Below the pieces are notes generated by a model. It was given only the letters and a program-made list of their open reading frames with translations. It did no database searches and was not told the DNA's origin. A stretch of 64,000 bases of DNA, from positions 62,001 through 126,000 of the forward strand of contig NZ_WACP01000007.1 of the NCBI RefSeq assembly GCF_008973665.1, given 5' to 3'. The position numbers and the translations under genes are program-made. Shown one piece after another: positions 1-8,842 of this stretch (positions are counted from its first letter, which is position 1; every line of letters begins with the position of its first letter). The stretch comes from Paenibacillus tengchongensis (GTDB taxonomy: Bacteria; Bacillota; Bacilli; Paenibacillales; Paenibacillaceae).

Positions 1-644
1 TGCTGACGATCCTCGACAATACGTTCATGACGCCTTACTATCAGCGGCCGATTGAGCAGGGCGTCGATATCGTGCTGCACAGCGCGACCAAATTCCTCGG
101 CGGCCACAGCGACGTGCTGGCCGGCCTTGCCGTCGCCCGCACGCCGGAGATCGGCGCGCAGCTCAAAATGCTGCAGAACGGGCTCGGCACCGTGCTCGCC
201 CCGCAGGAGAGCTGGCTGCTGATGCGCGGCATGAAGACGCTGGAGGCGCGGATGGCGCACAGCGAGCGGAGCGCGGCCAGACTGGCGGCCTGGCTCGATG
301 CCCGCAACGACATCGCCGCCGTGTTCTACCCGGGGCTGGCCCAGCACCCGGGCCGGGAGATTCATGAGCGCCAGTCCACGGGATACGGCGCAGTGGTCTC
401 CTTCGACGTAGGCTCGGGAGAACGGGCCAAGAAAGTGCTGAACAAGGTCAAGCTGCCGCTGGTGGCGGTCAGCCTCGGCGCCGTGGAGAGCATCCTCTCC
501 TATCCGGCGATGATGTCGCATGCGGCGATGCCGGCGGAAGTGCGCGTGGGGCGCGGCATTACCGACGGGCTGCTGCGCTTCTCGGTCGGCCTGGAAGCGA
601 TCGAGGATCTGATCAACGACCTGGAGCAGGCGCTTGCAGAGTAA
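1..644 (+). CDS. Cys/Met-metabolism PLP-dependent enzyme (C-terminal part)
   Basis: The C-terminal ~214 residues of a transsulfuration-type enzyme; the start lies left of the window. These enzymes make or break cystathionine or sulfhydrylate O-acyl-homoserine in the cytoplasm, using pyridoxal phosphate. Visible marks are LDNTF followed by the PLP-lysine motif HSATKFLGGHSD near the left edge, and the family C-terminus with the LSYPAMMSHAAMP segment and a RFSVGLEAIEDLI ending. Members of the MetB, MetC and MetI groups cannot be separated from this half alone, so no symbol is given. A strong terminator follows, so it ends its transcription unit. Family assignment is firm; the substrate is not. 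Confidence 0.9.
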   Translation, partial: LTILDNTFMTPYYQRPIEQGVDIVLHSATKFLGGHSDVLAGLAVARTPEIGAQLKMLQNGLGTVLAPQESWLLMRGMKTLEARMAHSERSAARLAAWLDARNDIAAVFYPGLAQHPGREIHERQSTGYGAVVSFDVGSGERAKKVLNKVKLPLVAVSLGAVESILSYPAMMSHAAMPAEVRVGRGITDGLLRFSVGLEAIEDLINDLEQALAE

Positions 645-705
645 GGATAATCAGAGGCTGGCGGCTGGCCCGGGAGGACCGGGTACAGCCGCCTGCTATA
701 GTTAC

Positions 706-730
706 AAACCCCGCGGAGCGGGGTTTTATT
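706..730 (+). terminator. Rho-independent terminator
   Basis: A perfect 9-bp stem (AAACCCCGC / GCGGGGTTT) with a GGA loop, followed by a T-rich tail. It closes the transsulfuration-enzyme gene. Confidence 0.9.
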
Positions 731-856
731 TTGTCAGAACCTTTTTCAAGTATCGGCGATTGTGTTACCATGAGAGAATGACTGCTATCCATAGACTTAA
801 ACTGCTATGATAACTTACTGACCAATGATATGGATTTGATGGGAGGCTGCGAACGA

Positions 857-1993
857 ATGAGTGCAATTGACCTTATTCTGGACAAAGCGCTGAAGGGCGA
901 ACGTCTGCAACTGGAAGACACAGTCCGGCTGTTCGAGAGCAATGAGATTGAGAAAATGGGGGCCGCCGCCGATGTCATTATGAAGCGCTGGCATCCCGAG
1001 CCGCTGGCCACATTCGTGATCGGCCGCAATATCAACTACACTAATGTCTGCGATGTATATTGCCGCTTCTGCGCCTTTTACCGGCGGCCGGGCTCGGAGG
1101 AAGGGTATGTTCTTCCCGACGAGACGATCTATCAGAAGATCGCCGAGACGATCGCCGTTAACGGCACGGAGATTCTGATGCAGGGAGGCACCAATCCTAA
1201 CCTGCCGTTCAGCTATTATACCGATATCCTGCGCGGGATCAAGCAGCGGTTCCCGGAGATTACGATGCATTCCTTCTCGCCGGCCGAGATCAAGAAGATG
1301 CAGGAGGTTTCCGGACTGCCGCTGGAAACGGTGCTGCGCGAGATTCATGCCGCCGGTCTTGATTCTCTGCCCGGAGGGGGCGCCGAGATTCTCGACGACC
1401 GCACCCGCCGCAAGATCAGCCGCTTGAAGGGCTCCTGGCGCGATTGGATGGACGTGATGCAGACAGCGCATAAGATCGGCATGAACACCACCGCCACGAT
1501 GGTCATCGGCCTGGGCGAAAGCCTGGAAGAGCGGGCGCTGCACCTGCTGCGCGTACGGGAGGCGCAGGACGAATGTATCGCGAACGGTTATGATTCGGAA
1601 GGCTTCCTGGCCTTCATCTCCTGGACCTTCCAGCCGGACAACACCAACCTGAAGCTGGAACGCCAGACTCCGGAGGAATACTTGAAGACGGTGGCTATCA
1701 GCCGCCTTGTTCTCGACAATATCAAGAACTTCCAGTCCTCCTGGGTCACGATGGGACCTGAGATCGGCAAGCTGTCGCTGCAGTATGGCTGCAACGATTT
1801 CGGCAGTACGATGATTGAAGAGAACGTCGTATCCTCGGCCGGCGCTACCCACAAGGTCAACATTCAGGAGACGCTGAATATCATCCGCGCAGCGGGCAAG
1901 ATCCCGGCGCAGCGCAACACGCGCTACGACATTCTGCGGGTGTTCGACGATGTTAACGCCAAGGTGGACAATGATTTCGTGATGCAGAACTGA
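857..1993 (+). CDS. mqnC: Cyclic dehypoxanthinyl futalosine synthase
   Basis: Radical-SAM enzyme of the futalosine route to menaquinone; it cyclises dehypoxanthine futalosine to the cyclic form. The 4Fe-4S-binding cluster motif CDVYCRFC (CX3CX2C) is at about residue 70, preceded by NYTNVC. Downstream are family segments such as ILMQGGTNPNLP, HSFSPAEI and LPGGGAEIL. Length (378 residues) is normal. The ATG at 857 is preferred over an in-frame ATG at 830 because GGGAGG sits about 10 bases before it and homology begins at SAIDLILDKAL. It is monocistronic, between two terminators. Its presence says the host makes menaquinone by the futalosine and not the classical Men route, as Paenibacillus species do. 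Confidence 0.95.
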   Translation: MSAIDLILDKALKGERLQLEDTVRLFESNEIEKMGAAADVIMKRWHPEPLATFVIGRNINYTNVCDVYCRFCAFYRRPGSEEGYVLPDETIYQKIAETIAVNGTEILMQGGTNPNLPFSYYTDILRGIKQRFPEITMHSFSPAEIKKMQEVSGLPLETVLREIHAAGLDSLPGGGAEILDDRTRRKISRLKGSWRDWMDVMQTAHKIGMNTTATMVIGLGESLEERALHLLRVREAQDECIANGYDSEGFLAFISWTFQPDNTNLKLERQTPEEYLKTVAISRLVLDNIKNFQSSWVTMGPEIGKLSLQYGCNDFGSTMIEENVVSSAGATHKVNIQETLNIIRAAGKIPAQRNTRYDILRVFDDVNAKVDNDFVMQN

Positions 1994-2030
1994 CAGTACC
2001 CTTTCGTTGAAGGATTGCAGTTTGTATCGT

Positions 2031-2078
2031 AAAGCCTATTCCTTATTCCATATGGATAGAGGAATAGGCTTTTTTGGT
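2031..2078 (+). terminator. Rho-independent terminator of mqnC
   Basis: The inverted repeat AGCCTATTCCT / AGGAATAGGCT is followed by a run of six T. A 90-codon open frame that begins at 2007 runs through this hairpin and is therefore not called as a gene. Confidence 0.88.
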
Positions 2079-2498
2079 GCGAAGAATGGTTATATCAAAA
2101 TATGGTACCAAAGAGTGATAGCGGGATTGAAAGTGAATATGATATATATTGATTTGTATAATTTGTTAATACATAACAGCGAAGGGCTTGTCTATCATCT
2201 GCGATCCATCGGAGCGAAAGGGATAGGTAAGCCTTTTTATATAGATATGCTTTTGGCCCCATCATCCCAGCAGCTCTAGTATCTGACACTTGCAAATTTT
2301 ACAAAACACGCAATTCCAGTTAATGCAAAATGATAGATTGCCGCCTGGTTGTGCAGTACAATTTCTTTCGTCACAGGCGGAGCAAGACCTCCTGTAACAG
2401 GAGCGGTCATGGCTTTTGCAGGGAATATAAGGGTTCGGAGGCAGCAAGCTGATGTGCGCCTATATTTTTTAAAAAGACACTGGGAGGTTTACAAGTTG
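2079..2498 (+). other. Non-coding interval with several hairpins upstream of the nucleotidase gene
   Basis: No convincing gene is present. A second terminator-like hairpin lies at 2185-2238 (GGCTTGTCTATC / GATAGGTAAGCC with two G-U pairs, then TTTTT). Closer to the nucleotidase gene is an inverted repeat CCGCCTG (2341-2347) / CAGGCGG (2374-2380), followed by a tight hairpin CTCCTG-TAA-CAGGAG (2389-2403) and a T-run at 2465-2470. This may be a structured leader, but it does not match a riboswitch class that I recognise. Confidence 0.45.
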
Positions 2499-5400
2499 AT
2501 GAAAGAAACAGGATGGAACAAGCCGATAGCTGCTGTGGTGGCCGGTACGGTACTTACCGCGCAGTTATTCGGCGGAATCCTCGCCGGACCGGCACTGGGA
2601 ACCGCCAAGGCGGAGGCTGCCGGTGAGCAGGCTGCCCCTGCCGCAACCGGGACAACCGTTGATTTGCGGCTGATGAGCACAACGGACGTACATACGAACG
2701 TGTACGGCTGGGACTATTTCAAGGATCAACCGTCGCTTACGGTCGGTCTCGACCGGACTGCAGCGCTGGTCAACGAAGCCCGCAAGCAGAACCAGAACAA
2801 TCTGCTGCTCGACAACGGCGACCTGATCCAGGGAACTCCACTGGGTACTTATTTGGCAAAGGAAACGGATTTCGCTGGTGAACCGGAGCGGGTTCATCCA
2901 ATGATCGCAGCTATGAATGTTATGGATTACGATGCGGCGACTTTCGGCAATCATGAATTCAATTATGGACTGGATTATCTGGACCGGGCGATCAGCGGCG
3001 GGGCAGCGGATACAGGGGCGGACTTCCCTTACGTGAATGCCAATATTTATGTGGATGATCATGACAAGAATCCGGATAATGATGTCAACAAATATCAGCC
3101 ATACATTATTCTTAATAAAACCGTGGTGGGCAGCGACAATCAGCAGCATACCGTAAAGGTCGGCTTACTCGGTCTGGCCACTCCGCAGATTATGGAATGG
3201 GACAAGGTGAATCTGGAAGGAAAGGTTATCACCAAGGGCATTGCCGAAACGGCCAAGAAATTTGTTCCGGAAATGGAAGGAAAAGCAGATGTTATTGTCG
3301 TTATGGCCCATACCGGCTTTGATGCGGCAGCCACCGGCACCCTTTCCGAGAATGACATTAATGCATTGAGTAAAGTTCCGGGCATCGATGCCATTACGTT
3401 CTCGCATACCCACAAGGTGTTTCCGACGAACGGGAATAACGGCAGCCTGGACGCTTCGTTTATCGATCCAGCCACCAAGGCTCCGTATAACAGCAGCGTA
3501 GCCGTCATTGATAACGTTAACGGACACATCAACGGCGTTCCGGCCGTACAAGCCGGCTACGGCGGGGCTTATCTGGGCCTGATCGACCTGAAGCTGGAGC
3601 AGGACGGCCAAGGCTGGAAGGTGAATAAGGAAGCTTCCAAAGCTTCGACCCGCTCCATCTACCGGACGGAGAATAAGCAGAATTACTCCACTGTTGAGCC
3701 GGATAAGGCTGTGCAGGCGGCCGTTGCAGCCGACCATAAGGCAACCATTGAGTATGTCAATCAGCCGCTCGGCGAAACGGCAATCCCGATGAACAGCTAT
3801 TTTGCCCTGGTGCAGGATAATCCGACGGTGCAGATCGTAACCTACGCACAGCAGCGTTATGTATCCGATCTGATCAATACCGACGACACGCTGGCCCAGT
3901 ACCGGAGTCTGCCAATTCTAAGTGTGGGCGCTCCTTTCAAGGCCGGCCGGAACGGTGCGGGGGAATATACTGAAATTGAGGCCGGTCCGCTGACCATCCG
4001 CGGGGCAAGCGACCTGTATCTTTATGACAATACCCTGAAAGCGATCAAGGTTCCCGGTTCCACAGTTAAAGAGTGGGTGGAAATGAGCGCGGGCATGTAC
4101 AACCGGATCAAGCCGGGCATCTCCACGCCGCAATCCCTGCTGAATCCTGCTTTTTCTGTCTTTAACTTCGATATTATCGACGGCATTAAGTACACGATTG
4201 ATGTAACTAAGAATGCCAAGTACAAGCCTGACGGTTCCTACAATGATCAGACCTCCAGCCGCGTGACTTCAATTACTTACAACAATGAGCCGCTGGATCT
4301 CGATCAGGAATTTATCGTTGTAACCAATAACTACCGCGCCAGCGGCGGCGGCAACTTCCCTGGTGTCAAAGGGGCGCCGATGGTCCTCGATACCCAGGAA
4401 GAGAACCGCCAGGTGCTGATGGATTACATCAAGGAAGCAGGTACCGTTATCCATCCGGCCGACAACAACTGGTCGATTGCGCCCATCCAAGGCAATGTGA
4501 GCGTAACCTTCACGTCTTCCCCGAACGGTGTTCATGCGCTTCCGGCTGACGGATCGATTACGGATACCGGCGTCCAGAACACCAGTGGCTTCGAAGTATA
4601 CAATCTCAATCTGAAGGCAGATGTTGCGAAGCCGGCCGGTGATATTGAAGTGCATCTGATCGGTATCAATGACCTTCACGGCCAGCTCGACACGACTTCC
4701 TTCGTCGGCGACAAAAAAGTGGGTACAGCCGCAGTGCTGGCTGCCTATCTGAAGCAGGCCCAGGCCAAATATGAGCACTCGCTGCTCTTCCATAACGGTG
4801 ACTCGGTTGGTGCTTCCGCGCCGGTATCCTCGCTGGAACGCGACGAGCCGACCCATGTGTGGATGAACATGATGGGCTTCGATGTCGGCAGCCTTGGCAA
4901 CCATGAGTTCGACCAGGGCGTTGCGGCGCTGATGGCCCAGCTTTACGGTGGCGTTGATCCTAAAGAGGGGAAGGTTACGCATGCCGGCTCCGATTTCGAT
5001 TATGTCAATGCCAATGCCGTAGATGCCACTACCGGCAAACCGATCATTAACCCTTATGTCATTAAAGAAGTCGGCGGTGTCCGGATCGGCTTTATCGGCA
5101 CGGTAACCAAAGCTACACCAGCCAAGGTATCGCCAGCCGGTACGGCAGGCGTGCGCTTCCTGACCCTTGAAGAGGAAGTAGCAGCCATTGAGAAATATGC
5201 CAAGGAGCTGCAGGCTCAAAAGGTAGAGACAATTGTGGTGCTGGCCCATGATCCAGCCACGACTAAGAATAATGAAACGACAGGCGAAGCCGCCGATCTG
5301 GCGAAAGCATTGCCGGCGGACTCTCCGGTTGATGTCATCGTAGCGGGCGACAACCATGCGCTGGCCAACGGTGAAGTCAACGGCAAGCTGATTGTGCAGG

Positions 5401-6860
5401 CTTACTCTTACGGCACCGCTTTTGAAGATATCAAGCTGGTCATTGACGGGGCAACCGGCCACGTGAAGAGCAAATCGGCAACCGTTACAACAACTTATCA
5501 GGACGGCATCACACCAGATCCTGAAACGGTGGCTCTCGTTGATAAGTATCTGGCGCTGCACCCGGAGCTGACCCAGCCGGTAGGCACAACGGACGGCACC
5601 ATTACCAAGACTGATGCGTACACCAAAGAATCGAACCTTGGCAACCTGATTGCCGAAGCTATGCGTACTGCCGATTTCGGCGATGGTAAAGGCGCTGCAG
5701 ACTTCGCCTTCATGAATCCGGGCGGCATCCGCGCCGATCTGCCAAAGGGCAATGTGTCCTTCGGAGACCTGGCGAAGATCCAGCCGTTCGGCAACACACT
5801 GGTGAAGCTCACCCTGACAGGTGAACAGATCAAGACGCTGCTGCAGCAGCAGTGGAATGTCAAAGCGGACGGAACGGAAGACATTAAGACACTGCAAATT
5901 TCCGGGTTGAAGTACACCGCCCATATGTATTTACCAGTAGCACAGCGTGTAACCAGTCTGACGAAAGCGGATGGTACACCGATCAGCATGACGCAGAGCT
6001 ACACGGCAGTAGTGAACAACTTTATGGCCGCTGGCGGCGACAATTACAGTGTACTGACCAAAGCCAGTGACTCGCTGGCCGGACCGATCGATCTGGATGT
6101 GTTCTATGATTATATCGTGAAGACCTTCAAGGGCGGTGCCATTACCTCCAAGCTGGACGGACGCATTACCAATGTCCTGAGCGCTCCGGGAGGCGGCTCT
6201 CCGTCGACGCCTGCGCCGACGGCAACACCGAAGCCAAGCGCAACAGCAGCGCCATCGGCAACGCCTGCACCGGCTGCTACTGCAGCCCCAAGCCCGACTC
6301 CTGCAGCGGTGCCGGTGTTCAGCGACCTGGGCAACGTAGCCTGGGCACAGGATGCCATCAATGAGCTGGTCAGCAAGGGTGTTCTCCAGGGTGTCGGCGG
6401 CGGCAGCTTCGCTCCGACCAAGAATGTAACCCGCGCCGAATTTGCGGCAATGCTTGTGCGTTCTCTTGGCCTGGAGGCGACGGGAACACCGGCAGCCTTC
6501 ACCGATGTGAAGGCAGGCGTCTGGTATTCCCAGCCGATTGCAGCCGCGGTCCAGACAGGTCTGCTTCAAGGCTCCGGCAACGGCAGATTCGAGCCCGGAC
6601 GGCAGATTACCCGCGAAGAAATGGCAATCATGATTGCCAATGCGATGAAGGATCAATTACAGAACGCGGAGAAAGGTTCTCTCGACCAATTCTCCGACAA
6701 GGGAGCTATTGCCCCTTATGCTCAGACTGCGGTAGCGCAGCTTACTGAGCTGGGTATCGTGAACGGCATGAGCGGCGGCAAATTCGCACCGAAGACGGCT
6801 GCGAACCGGGCACAGGCAGCAGTAATTGTATACCGGATGCTGGAACTTAAGGCCTCATGA
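2499..6860 (+). CDS. SLH-anchored tandem 5'-nucleotidase / 2',3'-cyclic phosphodiesterase
   Basis: A very large cell-surface nucleotide phosphoesterase. The signal peptide covers about residues 1-40. A first calcineurin-like phosphoesterase follows (TDVHTN, DNGDLIQG, GNHEFNYG, SHTHK), then a 5'-nucleotidase C-terminal domain. A second complete copy starts near residue 720 (INDLHGQLD, HNGDSVGAS, GNHEFDQG, then MNPGGIRADL). After a Pro/Ala/Thr linker (about 1235-1270) come three SLH domains to the end. The two-unit layout and length recall B. subtilis YfkN, but here SLH domains, which bind pyruvylated wall polymer, replace a sortase anchor. The ATG at 2499 follows GGGAGG; a TTG three bases earlier is possible. 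The likely job is phosphate and nucleoside scavenging from extracellular nucleotides. It is a single gene, with a terminator after it. Confidence 0.93.
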   Translation: MKETGWNKPIAAVVAGTVLTAQLFGGILAGPALGTAKAEAAGEQAAPAATGTTVDLRLMSTTDVHTNVYGWDYFKDQPSLTVGLDRTAALVNEARKQNQNNLLLDNGDLIQGTPLGTYLAKETDFAGEPERVHPMIAAMNVMDYDAATFGNHEFNYGLDYLDRAISGGAADTGADFPYVNANIYVDDHDKNPDNDVNKYQPYIILNKTVVGSDNQQHTVKVGLLGLATPQIMEWDKVNLEGKVITKGIAETAKKFVPEMEGKADVIVVMAHTGFDAAATGTLSENDINALSKVPGIDAITFSHTHKVFPTNGNNGSLDASFIDPATKAPYNSSVAVIDNVNGHINGVPAVQAGYGGAYLGLIDLKLEQDGQGWKVNKEASKASTRSIYRTENKQNYSTVEPDKAVQAAVAADHKATIEYVNQPLGETAIPMNSYFALVQDNPTVQIVTYAQQRYVSDLINTDDTLAQYRSLPILSVGAPFKAGRNGAGEYTEIEAGPLTIRGASDLYLYDNTLKAIKVPGSTVKEWVEMSAGMYNRIKPGISTPQSLLNPAFSVFNFDIIDGIKYTIDVTKNAKYKPDGSYNDQTSSRVTSITYNNEPLDLDQEFIVVTNNYRASGGGNFPGVKGAPMVLDTQEENRQVLMDYIKEAGTVIHPADNNWSIAPIQGNVSVTFTSSPNGVHALPADGSITDTGVQNTSGFEVYNLNLKADVAKPAGDIEVHLIGINDLHGQLDTTSFVGDKKVGTAAVLAAYLKQAQAKYEHSLLFHNGDSVGASAPVSSLERDEPTHVWMNMMGFDVGSLGNHEFDQGVAALMAQLYGGVDPKEGKVTHAGSDFDYVNANAVDATTGKPIINPYVIKEVGGVRIGFIGTVTKATPAKVSPAGTAGVRFLTLEEEVAAIEKYAKELQAQKVETIVVLAHDPATTKNNETTGEAADLAKALPADSPVDVIVAGDNHALANGEVNGKLIVQAYSYGTAFEDIKLVIDGATGHVKSKSATVTTTYQDGITPDPETVALVDKYLALHPELTQPVGTTDGTITKTDAYTKESNLGNLIAEAMRTADFGDGKGAADFAFMNPGGIRADLPKGNVSFGDLAKIQPFGNTLVKLTLTGEQIKTLLQQQWNVKADGTEDIKTLQISGLKYTAHMYLPVAQRVTSLTKADGTPISMTQSYTAVVNNFMAAGGDNYSVLTKASDSLAGPIDLDVFYDYIVKTFKGGAITSKLDGRITNVLSAPGGGSPSTPAPTATPKPSATAAPSATPAPAATAAPSPTPAAVPVFSDLGNVAWAQDAINELVSKGVLQGVGGGSFAPTKNVTRAEFAAMLVRSLGLEATGTPAAFTDVKAGVWYSQPIAAAVQTGLLQGSGNGRFEPGRQITREEMAIMIANAMKDQLQNAEKGSLDQFSDKGAIAPYAQTAVAQLTELGIVNGMSGGKFAPKTAANRAQAAVIVYRMLELKAS

Positions 6861-6914
6861 TTATTCAGGCAGGGCAGCCTCCTGCAGAAGGCCCCAACCG
6901 CTGATAACCAAACT

Positions 6915-6947
6915 AAGACCCATGCGTCTATTCGCATGGGTCTTTGT
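6915..6947 (+). terminator. Rho-independent terminator
   Basis: AAGACCCATGCG and CGCATGGGTCTT form a 12-bp stem with a six-base loop, followed by a T-rich tail. It ends the SLH nucleotidase gene. Confidence 0.88.
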
Positions 6948-7019
6948 TGTGCGGAGGCGCATATTTTTTTGCCGGAAGCCCTTGTGTACGAGTCGTTCAT
7001 CACTCTTAGTCAGGTAGCA

Positions 7020-7202
7020 TTACTTGACGGCTGCTTCCCATTTGCAGCGAATCGGAGAAACAATGGCATTTTCCTTCTTTAGCTCGGTGAAAGCTTTATC
7101 GACGGCTTTGCGTTCCAGCCCGGACAGCTTCTCCACTTCGCCTGCACTGAGCGGCTTGTCCGAAGCTTTAATAATGTCGAGCACTTGCTCTTTAACAGTC
7201 AT
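7020..7202 (-). CDS. Small winged-helix-like regulator
   Basis: A 60-residue protein resembling a lone helix-turn-helix/winged-helix domain. VLDIIKASDKPLSAGEVEK looks like the first helices and LERKAVDKAFTELKKE like a recognition helix, followed by a short basic end. The ATG at 7202 is chosen because AGAAGGA stands ten bases before it; a TTG 21 bases further upstream is also open. It is a single gene, convergent with the nucleotidase gene and divergent from the SPFH gene. DNA binding is inferred from the predicted fold only. No target can be named. Confidence 0.7.
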   Translation of the reverse strand: MTVKEQVLDIIKASDKPLSAGEVEKLSGLERKAVDKAFTELKKENAIVSPIRCKWEAAVK

Positions 7203-7394
7203 GTTTCCCACGTCCTTCTTCAATTTTTGAATTTGAGCGCTGATCAGGACTTTATTTTAGAATAGGATATTTAAAATTTCTGTGAGATTTGTGGCTTGTT
7301 CACGGGAAGTGAAAATTATTATTTCGGGATTTACAGTAGTATCCAAAAGTGATATCATATAAATATCAAAACCATATCTATTGGAGGGTTTATC

Positions 7395-8234
7395 ATGGAG
7401 GAGAAAGTTTTGCGTCCCGTCAGCGGCTTCTGGGTGGTAGCACTGATCGTCATTTGTGCGGCCGGCGGAGTCTACACCGCGCAGGATTACAACGTTCTGC
7501 CCTTTATCCTGTTCTTTATTGCCGGGGTGCTCTGCACGAGTATAACCGTGGTACAGCCTAACAAGTCGGTGGTTGTAACGTTCTTTGGGAAGTATGTCGG
7601 CACAATTGCCGTAAGCGGTCTGTGGGCAGTCATTCCGTTCAGCATCCGTAAGACAGTCTCGCTGCGGGTCAGTAACTTCAACAGCGTGAAGCTCAAAGTC
7701 AACGATGTGGAAGGCAATCCGATCGAGATCGCCGCGGTGGTGGTATTTAAAGTCGTCAATTCGGCCAAGGCGCTGTTTGATGTCGATCAATATATGGCTT
7801 TCGTGGAAATCCAGAGCGAGACGGCACTGCGTCATGTGGCCAGCAAATACCCTTATGACAACTACAAGGATTCCGGAATGTCGCTGCGGGCCAATGCCGA
7901 TGAGATCGCCAAGGAGCTGGCGGTCGAGCTGCAGGAGCGTCTGGCGATTTCCGGGGTTGAGGTGCTGGAAGCCCGGCTGACGCATCTGGCTTACTCCACC
8001 GAGATTGCCAGCACCATGCTGCAGCGCCAGCAGGCTTCCGCCATTCTGTCGGCGCGGCAGCTCATCGTTGAAGGCGCCGTAGGCATGGTGGATATGGCGA
8101 TCCGCCAGCTGAAGGAGAACGGTGTCGTCGAGCTGGATGAAGAACGCAAGGCGGCGATGATTAACAACCTGATGGTCGCTATTGTATCCGAACGCGGAGC
8201 GAATCCGGTCATCAATGCCGGCTCGCTGTATTAG
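7395..8234 (+). CDS. SPFH/band-7 domain membrane protein
   Basis: A 279-residue protein with two closely spaced N-terminal hydrophobic segments (about residues 14-30 and 35-52) and then an SPFH (stomatin/prohibitin/flotillin/HflK) domain. This includes [18 protein letters not shown] and the helical ALFDVDQY...[13 protein letters not shown] region, ending in a helical arm rich in Gln, Ala and Glu. Such proteins oligomerise on the inner face of the membrane and organise microdomains or chaperone membrane proteases. The start follows GGAGGG by six to seven bases. The next gene, coding for a ribbon-helix-helix-like protein, begins 12 bases after the stop, so the two are probably co-transcribed. 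Confidence 0.88.
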   Translation: MEEKVLRPVSGFWVVALIVICAAGGVYTAQDYNVLPFILFFIAGVLCTSITVVQPNKSVVVTFFGKYVGTIAVSGLWAVIPFSIRKTVSLRVSNFNSVKLKVNDVEGNPIEIAAVVVFKVVNSAKALFDVDQYMAFVEIQSETALRHVASKYPYDNYKDSGMSLRANADEIAKELAVELQERLAISGVEVLEARLTHLAYSTEIASTMLQRQQASAILSARQLIVEGAVGMVDMAIRQLKENGVVELDEERKAAMINNLMVAIVSERGANPVINAGSLY

Positions 8235-8246
8235 AGGTGAATTGCA

Positions 8247-8417
8247 ATGGCCGCCAAGAAGAGCTTCCCGCTGCGGATCGACCCCGACCTGTACGCAGCG
8301 CTGGAGCGTTGGGCGGGCGAGGAATTCCGCAGCGTTAACGGGCATATTGAGTATCTGCTGCGCGAGTCTCTAAAGCGGGCCGGACGTTTGCCGGACCGCT
8401 CGCGCAAAGAGGAATAG
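8247..8417 (+). CDS. Arc-like ribbon-helix-helix small protein
   Basis: A 56-residue basic protein. The N-terminus [19 protein letters not shown] and the following [20 protein letters not shown] have the strand-helix-helix pattern of Arc/MetJ DNA-binding proteins. It begins 12 bases after the SPFH gene, with AGAGGTG overlapping that stop codon as ribosome binding site, so translation is probably coupled. Partners and operator are unknown. It may regulate the SPFH operon itself, but nothing in the sequence proves that. Confidence 0.75.
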   Translation: MAAKKSFPLRIDPDLYAALERWAGEEFRSVNGHIEYLLRESLKRAGRLPDRSRKEE

Positions 8418-8468
8418 CTTCTCCCGCTCCGGCCCGCCTGCTGCCTGAATATACAGCAGCCTGCAGGG

Positions 8469-8497
8469 TTGACGGGAGCGGGGGACAGCTTTATAAT
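8469..8497 (+). promoter_or_regulatory. Sigma-A-type promoter of thrS
   Basis: TTGACG and TATAAT are separated by exactly 17 bases. Transcription would begin near 8504, just before the T-box leader. Confidence 0.8.
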
Positions 8498-8503
8498 TAT
8501 CCA

Positions 8504-8776
8504 TTATTCACGTTTATCAGCGTTGACAAAGACATGGCGCGATTGCTCCGAACCGTGCAGAGAGAGGGAACCTGGGCTGCAATTTCCTCCGGCTTTCGGC
8601 ATTCGAGCTACCCCTTTGTAGCTGCGGTTATGAACTCCCGGAGACGGGATGGTAAGAACCGCCGGTTCATGGCCGTTATCCCCATGCTGACGAAGGATTC
8701 CTCACAATGAGAGGAATTGAATTTGGGTGGAACCACGGGTATAGCACTCGTCCCTATGCGGGACGGGTGTTTTTTG
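8504..8776 (+). promoter_or_regulatory. T-box riboswitch controlling thrS
   Basis: A tRNA-sensing leader. The T-box core GGGTGGAACCACGGGT is at 8725-8740. It is followed by a terminator stem (CACTCGTCCC / GGGACGGGTG) and a T-run at about 8746-8776. Upstream are a long imperfect stem region and a small hairpin GCTAC...GTAGC near 8607-8622. Known T-boxes pair the specifier codon with uncharged tRNA, here presumably tRNA-Thr, to form the antiterminator and switch on the synthetase. I could not place the threonine specifier codon with certainty. Confidence 0.92.
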
Positions 8777-8842
8777 TTGCGTGGATAATCAGCCTGACCG
8801 CAGAATTCAGCGTATTCACTAACTCTTAGGAGGAACAGGAAA

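Noticed and set aside
2007..2279. 90-codon open frame after mqnC
   Set aside because: It runs through the strong mqnC terminator and has no ribosome site or recognisable protein pattern.
4269..5924. 551-codon open frame opposite the nucleotidase gene
   Set aside because: It is a shadow of a high-GC gene with clear domain motifs on the plus strand.
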